Source: Chloroflexota bacterium (GTDB lineage Bacteria > Chloroflexota > Limnocylindria > Limnocylindrales > Limnocylindraceae). From it: a stretch of 17,754 bases of DNA. The notes under the pieces were generated by a model. It ran no database searches. It worked only from the letters and a program-made list of their open reading frames with translations, and was not told the origin of the DNA. Each line of letters starts with the position of its first letter. Position 1 is the first letter of the stretch. The stretch lies in the NCBI GenBank assembly GCA_016463555.1, contig JAEMRB010000005.1, positions 1-17,754 of the forward strand, given 5' to 3'. Made by a program: the position numbers and the translations under genes. This document shows positions 7,362 through 14,954 of the stretch, in pieces.

Positions 7362-8968
7362 GTGGTTGCCTCGGCGCGCAGCAAAATCGCACGCATCCTC
7401 TTTGGCGCGAGTGGTGCGATGCGGCGGAACAGCGGGAGCGCCTCTCGTCGGCGCGCCAGAATCGTGAGGGCGACATAGGCGGCAAGTCCAACGACGGTGC
7501 CGAGTGCCGCAACCGCCGCACCCGGCACTACCCCCGAAAGGCGTGCCCCCTCAAGGAGTGGCGACGTGACCGCGGTCGCAAGCCCAGCTGAAACGAGTGC
7601 GGCAAGGAGGGCGAAGAGGGTGGCGCCGACAACCGTGGCCGCGTTGAGGATCTGCTTGTGCGCAACCAGCAGGGCAAGCAGGACGACCGCCTCAATCCAG
7701 GTGCCGAGAGGGAGTGACGTCGCAATGCCGGTCACTCCCACGAGCGGGACCCAGAGGGTCGCCAGGGCGAAGATCACGATATTCCCACCAAGCTCTGCAA
7801 GAGTGGGGCGCACCGTATCGCGCAGACCGTAGAAGAGGCGCACCGCGACCGAGATCACGCCGTGCGCGACGAGGCCAATAAGGAGCAGCCGGAGTAGATC
7901 TGCGGTCGCGACCGCAGAGGCGTTATCGATGTTCCCGCCAACAACGAGCCGGACTGCGTCATACGAGAAGAGTGCACCAAGCGTTGCGATTGGCGCCATC
8001 ATCCAAATCACGGCCCCGATGCTTGCAACGGCCAACGTGCGTACGACCGCAAAATTTCCGCGTGCCGCCTGGGCCGCCACCTTCGGAAGAATCGCAATGC
8101 CAATCGAAGAGGTGACCAGGGCGAGTGGCACCTGCAGGAGGGTGAAGGCGTACGACCAAATCGTGATCGCACCCGGCCCAGTCGTTCCGGCGAGCAGAAT
8201 GAGATACGCGAGCAGCAGCTGGACCAGCACAACCGAGCCGACACGTGGCAGGAGCGAGCGGAGCGCTTCGCGCAGGAGTGGGTCACGCAGGTTCGGCCGT
8301 GCCGGACGCAGGTCGCTTCGCATCAGCACGACGCCAGTTATGACCAGTACGGCAACCGCACCAGCAGCCGTACCAATGGCTGGGCCATAGCCCCCAGCGG
8401 CGCGGCCGCCGATCAGCGCGCCGGCGATCGTTCCAGCGCTGTACACCAAGCCGGTAATGGCAGTGACGCCAAACTGCGATCGCGCTGCGGCGGCACTGGT
8501 GCAGATGGCGGAGAGTGCCAGCGCAATCGTGGCCACCAGCAGGATGACGCTGAGGTCTGCCGCCTCGCGCTGCTGGGCGCTCGGTAATCCACCCACCAAG
8601 AGGCCGCTGAGTGCGCTTGCGCCAACGACGACCACCAGCGAGAAGAGGCCGAGGAGGAGGAGCATGGTGACGAACACTGAGCCCACGAGCCGCTGCGCTC
8701 GCCGTCGTTCGCCGCGCTCAAGAAGGGTGCTCAACTGCGGCACGAGGACGGTTGCAATGGAACCTGCGGCCACAAGCGCGAACACGATATCGGGGATGCG
8801 GAATGCGGCGAGGAATGGGTCGAGCGTTCCGGTCGCCCCAAAGACGGCAATGAGGACAGTGATGCGCGCCCACCCGGCGATGCGTGAGGCCAGTGCACCG
8901 GCGGCCAGAATGGAGCTGCTACGCGCAGTGCTTGAACGAGCAACTGGCACCGCTCGACGCGGCTTCAT
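7358..8968 (-). CDS. murJ: Lipid II flippase MurJ (MviN family)
   Basis: This 536-residue polytopic membrane protein belongs to the MOP superfamily and should move lipid II from the inner to the outer face of the cytoplasmic membrane. About fourteen hydrophobic segments cover most of the sequence after a short basic N-terminus. The N-terminal signature SRIAGWARITVLIAVFG (28-44) carries Arg29 and Arg35 at the positions of functionally important arginines in Escherichia coli MurJ. AFRIPD (55-60) and GSIATVLVPQLS (69-80) are the usual first-bundle landmarks. Further on, AVRLFYGLRDTVRPTL corresponds to the conserved ARxFYALxDTxTP region. The ATG overlaps the xerC stop as ATGA, with AGGGG upstream. 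The gene is followed directly by the FemX-like and murE genes, giving a lipid II processing set. Length is close to typical. Confidence 0.93.
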   Translation of the reverse strand: MKPRRAVPVARSSTARSSSILAAGALASRIAGWARITVLIAVFGATGTLDPFLAAFRIPDIVFALVAAGSIATVLVPQLSTLLERGERRRAQRLVGSVFVTMLLLLGLFSLVVVVGASALSGLLVGGLPSAQQREAADLSVILLVATIALALSAICTSAAAARSQFGVTAITGLVYSAGTIAGALIGGRAAGGYGPAIGTAAGAVAVLVITGVVLMRSDLRPARPNLRDPLLREALRSLLPRVGSVVLVQLLLAYLILLAGTTGPGAITIWSYAFTLLQVPLALVTSSIGIAILPKVAAQAARGNFAVVRTLAVASIGAVIWMMAPIATLGALFSYDAVRLVVGGNIDNASAVATADLLRLLLIGLVAHGVISVAVRLFYGLRDTVRPTLAELGGNIVIFALATLWVPLVGVTGIATSLPLGTWIEAVVLLALLVAHKQILNAATVVGATLFALLAALVSAGLATAVTSPLLEGARLSGVVPGAAVAALGTVVGLAAYVALTILARRREALPLFRRIAPLAPKRMRAILLRAEATT

Positions 8969-9927
8969 GGCTTTGCCCCTGCACGTCGTGCGCGCGGGTG
9001 CGCCGACTTGTATAGCCCGCGTAGGCGCGTCGTTGAAACATGGGTGTAGACCTGTGTCGTTCCGAGGCTCTCGTGTCCGAGCAGCTCTTGCACAACACGA
9101 AGGTCCGCGCCGCCATCAAGGAGGTGTGTGGCAAACGAGTGGCGCAACGTATGGGGGTGAAAGGCCTCTGGTAGACCTGCGGCACGTGCGATGTCGTCAA
9201 GTCGCGCGCGCGCGCCACGCTCTCCGAGCGATCCACCGCTGCGATTCAAGAAGAGTGCCGCGCCTGGAGTGGCGGCGAGCGCAGCAAGCACCGGGCGGCC
9301 ATCTGAGAGATACGCTTCGAGGGCACGACGACACGGTGCGCCGAAGAGGCCAACACGCTGCTTGTCACCCTTCCCTGTCACCTTCACTTCGCCGCGTCCA
9401 AGCTGCAGGTCGGCGAGTTTGATTGCCACAACTTCGGCAATGCGTAGGCCGGCTCCATAGAGCAGTTCAATCAGCGCCGTATCGCGAAGCGCCAGCGAGG
9501 CTGCGTTGCCAATCGCCGCCTGCGCGATGAGCTGCTCCACCTGCGCTTGCGACAAGACATCGGGGAGCCGCTTCTCACGCTTCGGTCGGGCGAGCGCATG
9601 CAGCGGATCCTTCGCCACACTCCCCTGCCGCACCCAGAATCGGTAGAAGGTGCCGAGAGCGGCGAGACGCTGCTGCACTGTGGAGCGCTCACCATCTTCA
9701 CTGAGGAGCGCGATGTAGCGACGCAGGTCAGCGCGACTTGGCGTGCGCCAATCGATCCCCTCGTCGTCGTACCAGGCGGTGAGCCGCTCTACCGCCGTGC
9801 GGTACGAACGTTCTGTTGCAGCGGAGAGCGCGCGTGCGCGCAGGTGCATGATGAACGGAGCAATTCGCGGGTCAGTCGCAGCAGAAGAGAGCTGCGCCAC
9901 GGGAGCCGATTCGCGGCCCCGACTCAT
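8965..9927 (-). CDS. xerC: Tyrosine recombinase XerC/XerD family
   Basis: This 320-residue tyrosine recombinase should act at a dif-like site to resolve chromosome dimers. The N-terminal SAM-like core-binding domain covers roughly residues 24-105. The catalytic domain keeps the full active site: Arg162 in GAGLRIAE, Lys186 in TGKGDKQR, His259 and Arg262 in HTLRHSF, His285 in LLGHESLGTTQ, and the nucleophile Tyr294 in QVYTHV. It is about 20 residues longer than classical XerC because of an N-terminal extension. The ATG overlaps the topA stop as TAATG. Linkage to topA and dprA matches the codV neighbourhood of Bacillus, favouring the housekeeping XerC/D role over a phage or transposon integrase. 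No second Xer gene is in the window, so whether it works alone (XerS/XerH-like) or with a partner is open. Confidence 0.93.
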   Translation of the reverse strand: MSRGRESAPVAQLSSAATDPRIAPFIMHLRARALSAATERSYRTAVERLTAWYDDEGIDWRTPSRADLRRYIALLSEDGERSTVQQRLAALGTFYRFWVRQGSVAKDPLHALARPKREKRLPDVLSQAQVEQLIAQAAIGNAASLALRDTALIELLYGAGLRIAEVVAIKLADLQLGRGEVKVTGKGDKQRVGLFGAPCRRALEAYLSDGRPVLAALAATPGAALFLNRSGGSLGERGARARLDDIARAAGLPEAFHPHTLRHSFATHLLDGGADLRVVQELLGHESLGTTQVYTHVSTTRLRGLYKSAHPRARRAGAKP

Positions 9928-12494
9928 TAGGCCGTTCCCACCTGTTCAGCCGGCGCCTCTGCGACCGGCTCAACGGCGACAGGCTCCGCCGCGGGATCCT
10001 TGCTCTTCGCCTTCGCTTTAGCCTTCGGCTTCGCCTTACCCTTCGCCTTCGCCTTGGTCTTCGTCTTCGGCTTCGCCTTGCTCTTTGATGCAGCCTTCGC
10101 GCCACTCTCGGCTGAGGCTGCTGCACCGCGTCGTGGGCGCTTCGGCACCCAGGCGAGCGGATCAGGCTCACCGCCCGCAATCACCGATCCAACGGCAACC
10201 ACCTCTGGCAGCGTCACGCGCGCGCCACACTTCGTGCAGACGCCGCCCTCATCGTCTTTACCGATGACGGCGCCACACTCGGCATGTGTCGCACCAGACG
10301 GACGTGGTCGAATCGTCTTGCAATCGGGGTAGCGGTTACACGAGTAGAAGTAGGTGCCCCGCTTGTTGTTCTTCTTCGGGCCGAGCTTTCCGCCGTGCTC
10401 GGTGCCACAGACCGGGCAGAGCGCGTCAAACTCCAGCTTGAACTCTGCGGGAACCTCGGCCTTCGGAATGTATTTGCACTCTGGATACCGATCGCAGCCG
10501 AGGAACCAGCCGAAGCGGCTCCGTCGCTGCGCCATCTTGCCGCCATGTTCAGCACCGCACATTGGACACGGGAGACCCGCACCCTCAAGGGTCGGCGTGT
10601 CGCCGGACGGCGTGTCATCGCCAATGACCTTGGAGAGCGACTTGCGCTCGGCATGCTCTGGGTACAGGGTGCAGGCGAGATACCAACCGAATCGCCCGAG
10701 GCGCTCCTCCATCGGATGCCCCTCTGAGCACTTCTCTTCGCTGGTGCGGTTACGGAACTCTCCAGCACCGATTGACTGCGCCTTCTCGAGAACGAGTGGG
10801 TCGAAGGTGCTCCAGAACTTCTGCAAGACATCGCGCCAATTCGCGCGCCCCGCTGCCACAGCATCAAGCTCCTCCTCCATGCCGGCGGTGAAGCCGAGGT
10901 CAACGAAGGCGGTGAAGTGCGTCGTGAGTAGGTCGCATACCGTTTCGCCGAGGCGCGTGGCGCGAAGGCGATTATCTTTGTCGCGGTCGACATATTCGCG
11001 CTCTTGAATGCGCTCAATAATGGCGGCGTAGGTGGATGGTCGGCCGATGCCGTACTTCTCGAGCTCCTTCACGAGCGTCGGCTCGGTAAAGCGTGGCTCG
11101 GACTTTGTGGCATGCGCCACACCCTCGACGGTTGCAATGCTCCCCTTCGAACCCTCCGGCAGATCGGGGACCTTCGCCTCAGCATCTTCGTCTTCGTCAT
11201 CGCGACCCTCGAGATAGACCACGGTGAAGCCTGGCTCGAGTGTTCGCGTCGCAACAGTCTTCAGGCGATCGCTCCCCGCGCTCCAAATCAACGTCGTAGA
11301 GGCGGAGAGCTTGTCGGGCATCTGCGACGCAATCGTGCGGCGCCAGATCAGCGTGTAGACCTTCAGTTCGCGTTCGTCAATGTATGGCGCGGCGAGTTCG
11401 GGGGTGAGGGCGAGATTGGTTGGGCGAATCGCTTCGTGGGCCTCTTGTGCGTTCTTTGACTTCGAGGCGTACTGGCGGCCACCCTCAACGATCATCTCTG
11501 GGCCGAATCGTTCACGGATCACCGCCGAGGCGTCGCTGATAGCCTGCTGGCTCAGCGTTGGCGAATCGGTGCGCATATAGGTAATGAGGCCGGTGCGCTC
11601 GCCGCCGATCTCCACACCCTCGTAGAGCTTCTGGGCGAGCTGCATCGTGACGCGCGAGCGGAAGCCGTGCTTGCGACCCGCCTCCTGCTGCAGTGTCGAT
11701 GTGGTGAATGGCGGAACGGGGCGCTGCTTGCGCGTTCCCTCACTGCGATCCACGACGACCGCGTCGGCACCCTCGAGTCGAGCGACCGCCGCTGCTGCTA
11801 CCTCTGGATCGAGCTCAAGGATCTCCCCCTTCTCGCCGATGAGGGTGGCGGGGACGATTAGGTCGGCAGCGGTAGCTGGGCGAATCCCAATTTCAACGGT
11901 GGTGTAATGACGCGGGATAAAGGCGCGGATGACGCGCTCGCGCTCCACAACGAGGCGGAGTGCCACCGACTGCACCCGCCCCGCCGAGAGCTTCGGCTTG
12001 ACGAGTCGCGAGAGGAGCGGCGAAAGGCGATAGCCGACGAGGCGATCCAGGATGCGGCGCGCCTGCTGAGCGTTAACAAGATCCAGGTTGATCGCGCGGG
12101 GGTGGGCAAACGCCTCGAGGATGGCCCCCTTGGTGATCTCGCTAAAGGTAACCCGGCGTCGGTCCGCCTCGGGGATACCGAGGGCCTCCGCCACATGCCA
12201 GGCAATCGCCTCCCCCTCACGGTCAAGGTCGGTTGCCAACCAGACGGAGGTTGCCTTCTTTGCGGCACGAGTGATGTCATCAAGGCGCTTCTGCTTATCT
12301 TCAATAATCTCGTAGACCGGGGTGAAGCCGTTCTCCACGTCCACCGCCATGCTCCCCTTCTTCGTCTTCTGGGGGAGATCCCGAATGTGCCCATAGGAGG
12401 CGAGCACGGTGTAGTCGGGGCCGAGATACCGCTCAATCGTCTGGGCCTTGGCCGGCGACTCGACGATAACGAGGTTGGTGGCAGCCTTTGTCAT
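9927..12494 (-). CDS. topA: DNA topoisomerase I (type IA)
   Basis: This enzyme relaxes negative supercoils during transcription and replication. The ATG at 12494 is chosen, giving 855 residues, because the protein then begins MTKAATNLVIVESPAKA like the family, and because ATGA overlaps the dprA stop; an upstream in-frame start at 12533 would add 13 unrelated residues inside dprA. The TOPRIM domain has Glu12 and the acidic triad D89, D91, E93 in ATDLDREGE. The nucleophile is Tyr306 in GLITYMRTDS, and GIGRPSTY is at 482-489. Four C-terminal zinc-ribbon-like units follow. The first is altered (C589, H593, C608, H614), the second and third are canonical (C643/C646/C667/C673 and C693/C696/C719/C725), and the fourth has C740, C753 and C756. 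The protein ends in a Lys/Ala-rich tail (about 800-832) and an acidic Ala/Pro/Glu end. No Shine-Dalgarno is visible. Confidence 0.96.
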   Translation of the reverse strand: MTKAATNLVIVESPAKAQTIERYLGPDYTVLASYGHIRDLPQKTKKGSMAVDVENGFTPVYEIIEDKQKRLDDITRAAKKATSVWLATDLDREGEAIAWHVAEALGIPEADRRRVTFSEITKGAILEAFAHPRAINLDLVNAQQARRILDRLVGYRLSPLLSRLVKPKLSAGRVQSVALRLVVERERVIRAFIPRHYTTVEIGIRPATAADLIVPATLIGEKGEILELDPEVAAAAVARLEGADAVVVDRSEGTRKQRPVPPFTTSTLQQEAGRKHGFRSRVTMQLAQKLYEGVEIGGERTGLITYMRTDSPTLSQQAISDASAVIRERFGPEMIVEGGRQYASKSKNAQEAHEAIRPTNLALTPELAAPYIDERELKVYTLIWRRTIASQMPDKLSASTTLIWSAGSDRLKTVATRTLEPGFTVVYLEGRDDEDEDAEAKVPDLPEGSKGSIATVEGVAHATKSEPRFTEPTLVKELEKYGIGRPSTYAAIIERIQEREYVDRDKDNRLRATRLGETVCDLLTTHFTAFVDLGFTAGMEEELDAVAAGRANWRDVLQKFWSTFDPLVLEKAQSIGAGEFRNRTSEEKCSEGHPMEERLGRFGWYLACTLYPEHAERKSLSKVIGDDTPSGDTPTLEGAGLPCPMCGAEHGGKMAQRRSRFGWFLGCDRYPECKYIPKAEVPAEFKLEFDALCPVCGTEHGGKLGPKKNNKRGTYFYSCNRYPDCKTIRPRPSGATHAECGAVIGKDDEGGVCTKCGARVTLPEVVAVGSVIAGGEPDPLAWVPKRPRRGAAASAESGAKAASKSKAKPKTKTKAKAKGKAKPKAKAKAKSKDPAAEPVAVEPVAEAPAEQVGTA
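9999..10086 (-). repeat. Low-complexity repeat encoding the Lys/Ala tail of TopA
   Basis: The plus strand here is a degenerate run of CTTCGC-like hexamers, which on the coding strand gives alternating Lys codons with Ala, Pro, Thr or Gly (K-A-K-P-K-T-K pattern). It encodes TopA residues about 803-832. Because the period is six bases, unit gain or loss keeps the frame, so length may vary between strains. It is part of the topA gene, not an independent element. Confidence 0.85.
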
Positions 12495-13474
12495 GGGCGA
12501 GAGCGTAGCACCGCCCCCAGAACGCGCCGCCAACGGCCACCGCGCTGCTCTACCAGCCCGCGCAGGCTCAAGAGGGTCAGGGCCGCCACGAGTGCGCCTG
12601 GCAACTCCCGCGAGAGGTCGCTTAGATCGCCCTCTACGACCCCCTCAGCACCAGCTGCATCAACTCTCTGGAGGATTTCACGCTGCAAACCGGAGGCCTC
12701 ACCCCCGACGGCGCTCGTTGCTACGGAGGCCACCTCCGGAGGCTCGGCGAAATGACCGTGCAAGGACAACGCACAGACAGCAAGCCACGCGCGGAGGTCG
12801 GCCTCCCCTGAAATGAGCACGGGCGAGCGCTCCTCTGTGAGACGCAAAGACAACTCTTGTGTCCGTTGCAGCCAGCGCAGGCCCCCCTCCGCTGTCGCTG
12901 CACCGTACGGGGCGCTGACGATGGCGATCGGGAGCCCAAGCCCTGCCGCCGATTCTGCGGTGATCAGCGCCCCAGAGCCCTCAGGTGCCTCAACGACGAT
13001 GAGCCCGTCGCAGAGGGCCGCCAGGAGGTGGTTGCGGGCGGCGAAGCTCCAGGCGGCAGGCGGAGTGCCGACCGGTCGATCAGAGAGAAGGAGACCGGCC
13101 TGCTGGATCTGCTCAGCAAGGCGCCGCGCTCCGTAGCGCAGCCCGAGCGGGGCGGGACTAGGAAGTACGGCGATCGTCTCCCCTCCCGCCTCTACGGCTG
13201 CCAAATGGGCCGCCTCGTCGATCCCCAGGGCGAGCCCTGAGACGACGCACCACCCCGATCGCGCAACCTCAAAGGCGATGCGCCGAGCGGCCGATATGCC
13301 GTGGGGCGAGGGGCGCCGCGTGCCGACGATCCCGATGGAAGGCCTCCCCAGCACCTCCACCCGCCCCTGCGCCCAGAGTGGGCGCCGTCGATCTGCATCG
13401 GGGGCGAGCCCGAGTGGCTCGCTACGTCGCTCAGGGATTCGCGGGTCGCCTGGGTTCAACATCACGGCGCTCAC
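12491..13474 (-). CDS. dprA: DNA-processing protein DprA/Smf
   Basis: DprA binds incoming single-stranded DNA during natural transformation and loads RecA on it. The 327-residue product has the Rossmann-like domain from about residue 43: GIVGTRRPSPHG (48-59), VVSGLALGID (77-86), GGETIAVLP (97-105), FAARNHLLAAL (144-154) and SGALITAESA (167-176). A C-terminal winged-helix segment covers about 265-320. There is no N-terminal SAM-like domain. The usual RNRIIAGL block reads RNHLLAAL, and the VPG that normally closes the domain is VSAP. The start chosen is GTG 13474, whose GTGA overlaps the comM stop; ATG 13462 is an alternative four codons in. Next to comM it suggests a DNA-uptake or recombination role, though no uptake machinery is in the window. 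Confidence 0.92.
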   Translation of the reverse strand: MSAVMLNPGDPRIPERRSEPLGLAPDADRRRPLWAQGRVEVLGRPSIGIVGTRRPSPHGISAARRIAFEVARSGWCVVSGLALGIDEAAHLAAVEAGGETIAVLPSPAPLGLRYGARRLAEQIQQAGLLLSDRPVGTPPAAWSFAARNHLLAALCDGLIVVEAPEGSGALITAESAAGLGLPIAIVSAPYGAATAEGGLRWLQRTQELSLRLTEERSPVLISGEADLRAWLAVCALSLHGHFAEPPEVASVATSAVGGEASGLQREILQRVDAAGAEGVVEGDLSDLSRELPGALVAALTLLSLRGLVEQRGGRWRRVLGAVLRSRP

Positions 13475-14910
13475 CAGTGATCGCCGTGCAGGTGGATCGC
13501 CTCCGCCACATCAGCGTCGCCAACAACCTCGCGGCCATCAAGGAGGGCCACCACCATCGCGATCCGCTCAATCTGACTCCATGCGCGTACGCCGAGACCC
13601 TCAACGGTGCGGCGCGTCGCAGGGGTCATTACGTCGCCACCGTCGGGTCGTTGCAGTAGGGCGGCGCGGACCGATGTTGCGCGCTCGCGAGCCGCCAGCG
13701 TGGTGAGTTCGCCGCGCGGGAGCGCAGCAAGAGGCGTGCTCGGTCGGGCAAGCCGCACGCGCAGCGGGAATCGATCACGAATCGGTGCGGAGAGCGAGAG
13801 GCTCCCTCGCCGTCGCGCGCTAGGGAGACAGCGACAGGTGCCACTCGGATGCTCTAACTCGCCGCAGCCGCAGGGATTCCCCGTGGCCGCCACGATCGCA
13901 TCCGCAGGGAAGCGCACCGCGCGCCCCGCTCGAACTAAGTCAACACTCCCCCGCTCAAGTGGTTCGCGCAACGCCTCAAGCGCGTCGCGCCGGAATTCAC
14001 CGATCTCATCGAGCAGCAGGAGTCCACGATGTGCCCACGTCAGCTCGCCCGGAGTCATGCGCGGGCCTCCGCCGATGAGCCCCGCCACCGTTATGTCGTG
14101 ATGCGGTGCCCGTAACGGCGGTCTCAAGGAGAGCCCTACGGCGTGGCCACCTGCAGAGGCGATGGATGCAACCTCACTGCGCTCCTCCACAGCAAGGTCT
14201 GGAAGAATCTCATGCAGTGCCCGAGCGAGCATCGACTTACCCACGCCTGGCGGTCCCTCGAGCAGAATCGGGAAACGACCGCATGCTGCAATCAAGACTG
14301 CACGCGATGCAATCGGTTGACCGCGAATGCTTGCGAGCTCGCACGCCACCTCTTTGCTCGGTGCTGGCATCGATGCGACCTCTGGCAAGGGTGGCGGGCC
14401 TGCGACTCTGCCGTCGACCGCCGATGCAGCATCCGCGAGCGTTGCAACGGGAATCACCTCGCCGCGGCACGGCCCCAGCAGCGTTGCCACGCTCGCCGGT
14501 AGCAGCACGCGATGCCCAGCTGATAGGAGTGGCAGGGCGAGTGGCAGCGCACCGGGAACGCTGCGCACTCTGCCGTCAAGCGCGAGCTCACCGATCGCCG
14601 CCAGCATCCCTTTGCCACGATGACGAATCTGGCCGCTGGCAAGCAGAATGCCGATCGCGATGGCGAGATCAAACGAGCCGCCACTCTTGCGTAGATCGGC
14701 TGGTGCGAGATTGATGGTGATGCGACGAGCGGGCCAGGTGTATCCGGCCGCACGAATGGCGGAGCGTATGCGCTCGCGCGCCTCCCCTACGGCGGTATCG
14801 GGGAGCCCCACGATTCGTGTCGCAGGGATACCAGGGGCAACGTCAACCTCGACCTCAACGGGAACCCCCTCAATGCCAACGAGCGCGGTAGAGGCGACTG
14901 AGGTTGGCAT
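13471..14910 (-). CDS. comM: ComM/YifB family Mg-chelatase-like AAA+ ATPase
   Basis: ComM-type proteins are hexameric branch-migration helicases that extend recombination tracts during natural transformation. The 479-residue product begins with the S5-like ChlI domain, including GIPATRIVGLPDTAVGEARER (27-47) and INLAPADLRKSG (66-77). The AAA+ core has Walker A GPPGVGKSM (219-227), LRAPHHDIT (266-274), Walker B LLLLDEIG (297-304), and the sensor-like block ATGNPCGCG (342-350), which usually reads AxMNPCPCG. An arginine-finger-like segment IRDRFPL (377-383) replaces the usual LLDRIDL. It is slightly shorter than the roughly 500-residue norm. The ATG at 14910 fits the family N-terminus, but only CTTCTCTCC precedes it, with no Shine-Dalgarno. 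A 44-nt gap separates it from the NUDIX gene, the largest in the window, so a separate transcript start here is possible. Confidence 0.93.
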   Translation of the reverse strand: MPTSVASTALVGIEGVPVEVEVDVAPGIPATRIVGLPDTAVGEARERIRSAIRAAGYTWPARRITINLAPADLRKSGGSFDLAIAIGILLASGQIRHRGKGMLAAIGELALDGRVRSVPGALPLALPLLSAGHRVLLPASVATLLGPCRGEVIPVATLADAASAVDGRVAGPPPLPEVASMPAPSKEVACELASIRGQPIASRAVLIAACGRFPILLEGPPGVGKSMLARALHEILPDLAVEERSEVASIASAGGHAVGLSLRPPLRAPHHDITVAGLIGGGPRMTPGELTWAHRGLLLLDEIGEFRRDALEALREPLERGSVDLVRAGRAVRFPADAIVAATGNPCGCGELEHPSGTCRCLPSARRRGSLSLSAPIRDRFPLRVRLARPSTPLAALPRGELTTLAARERATSVRAALLQRPDGGDVMTPATRRTVEGLGVRAWSQIERIAMVVALLDGREVVGDADVAEAIHLHGDHW

Positions 14911-14954
14911 GGAGAGAAGATCACAGCGGCAACATACCGCTCACGTAGCGAGGG
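14911..14954 (-). other. Intergenic spacer before comM, largest non-coding gap
   Basis: These 44 bases are the only sizeable non-coding stretch. On the minus strand a TATGTT hexamer about 20 bases before the comM ATG resembles a weak -10 element, but no convincing -35 lies 16-18 bases upstream. A CGCT-loop-AGCG stem of four pairs is too weak for a terminator and has no U-run. A promoter for the comM-to-aspS block is possible here but not shown by sequence. Confidence 0.3.

Noticed and set aside
8965..9927. xerC as a phage or integron integrase marking a mobile island.
   Set aside because: It is embedded in core genes with topA and dprA, shows XerC/D-type motifs, and no attachment site, tRNA or cargo is nearby.
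9999..10086. CRISPR-like or independent tandem repeat.
   Set aside because: There are no spacers or palindromic repeats. The run is a coding low-complexity tract in frame with topA.
12495..12533. Upstream in-frame start that would extend TopA by 13 residues.
   Set aside because: The extension lies inside dprA, has no family similarity, and ignores the ATGA coupling at 12494.
14936..14950. Hairpin CGCT/AGCG before comM as a terminator.
   Set aside because: The stem is only four pairs and no U-tract follows, so it is not a credible intrinsic terminator.
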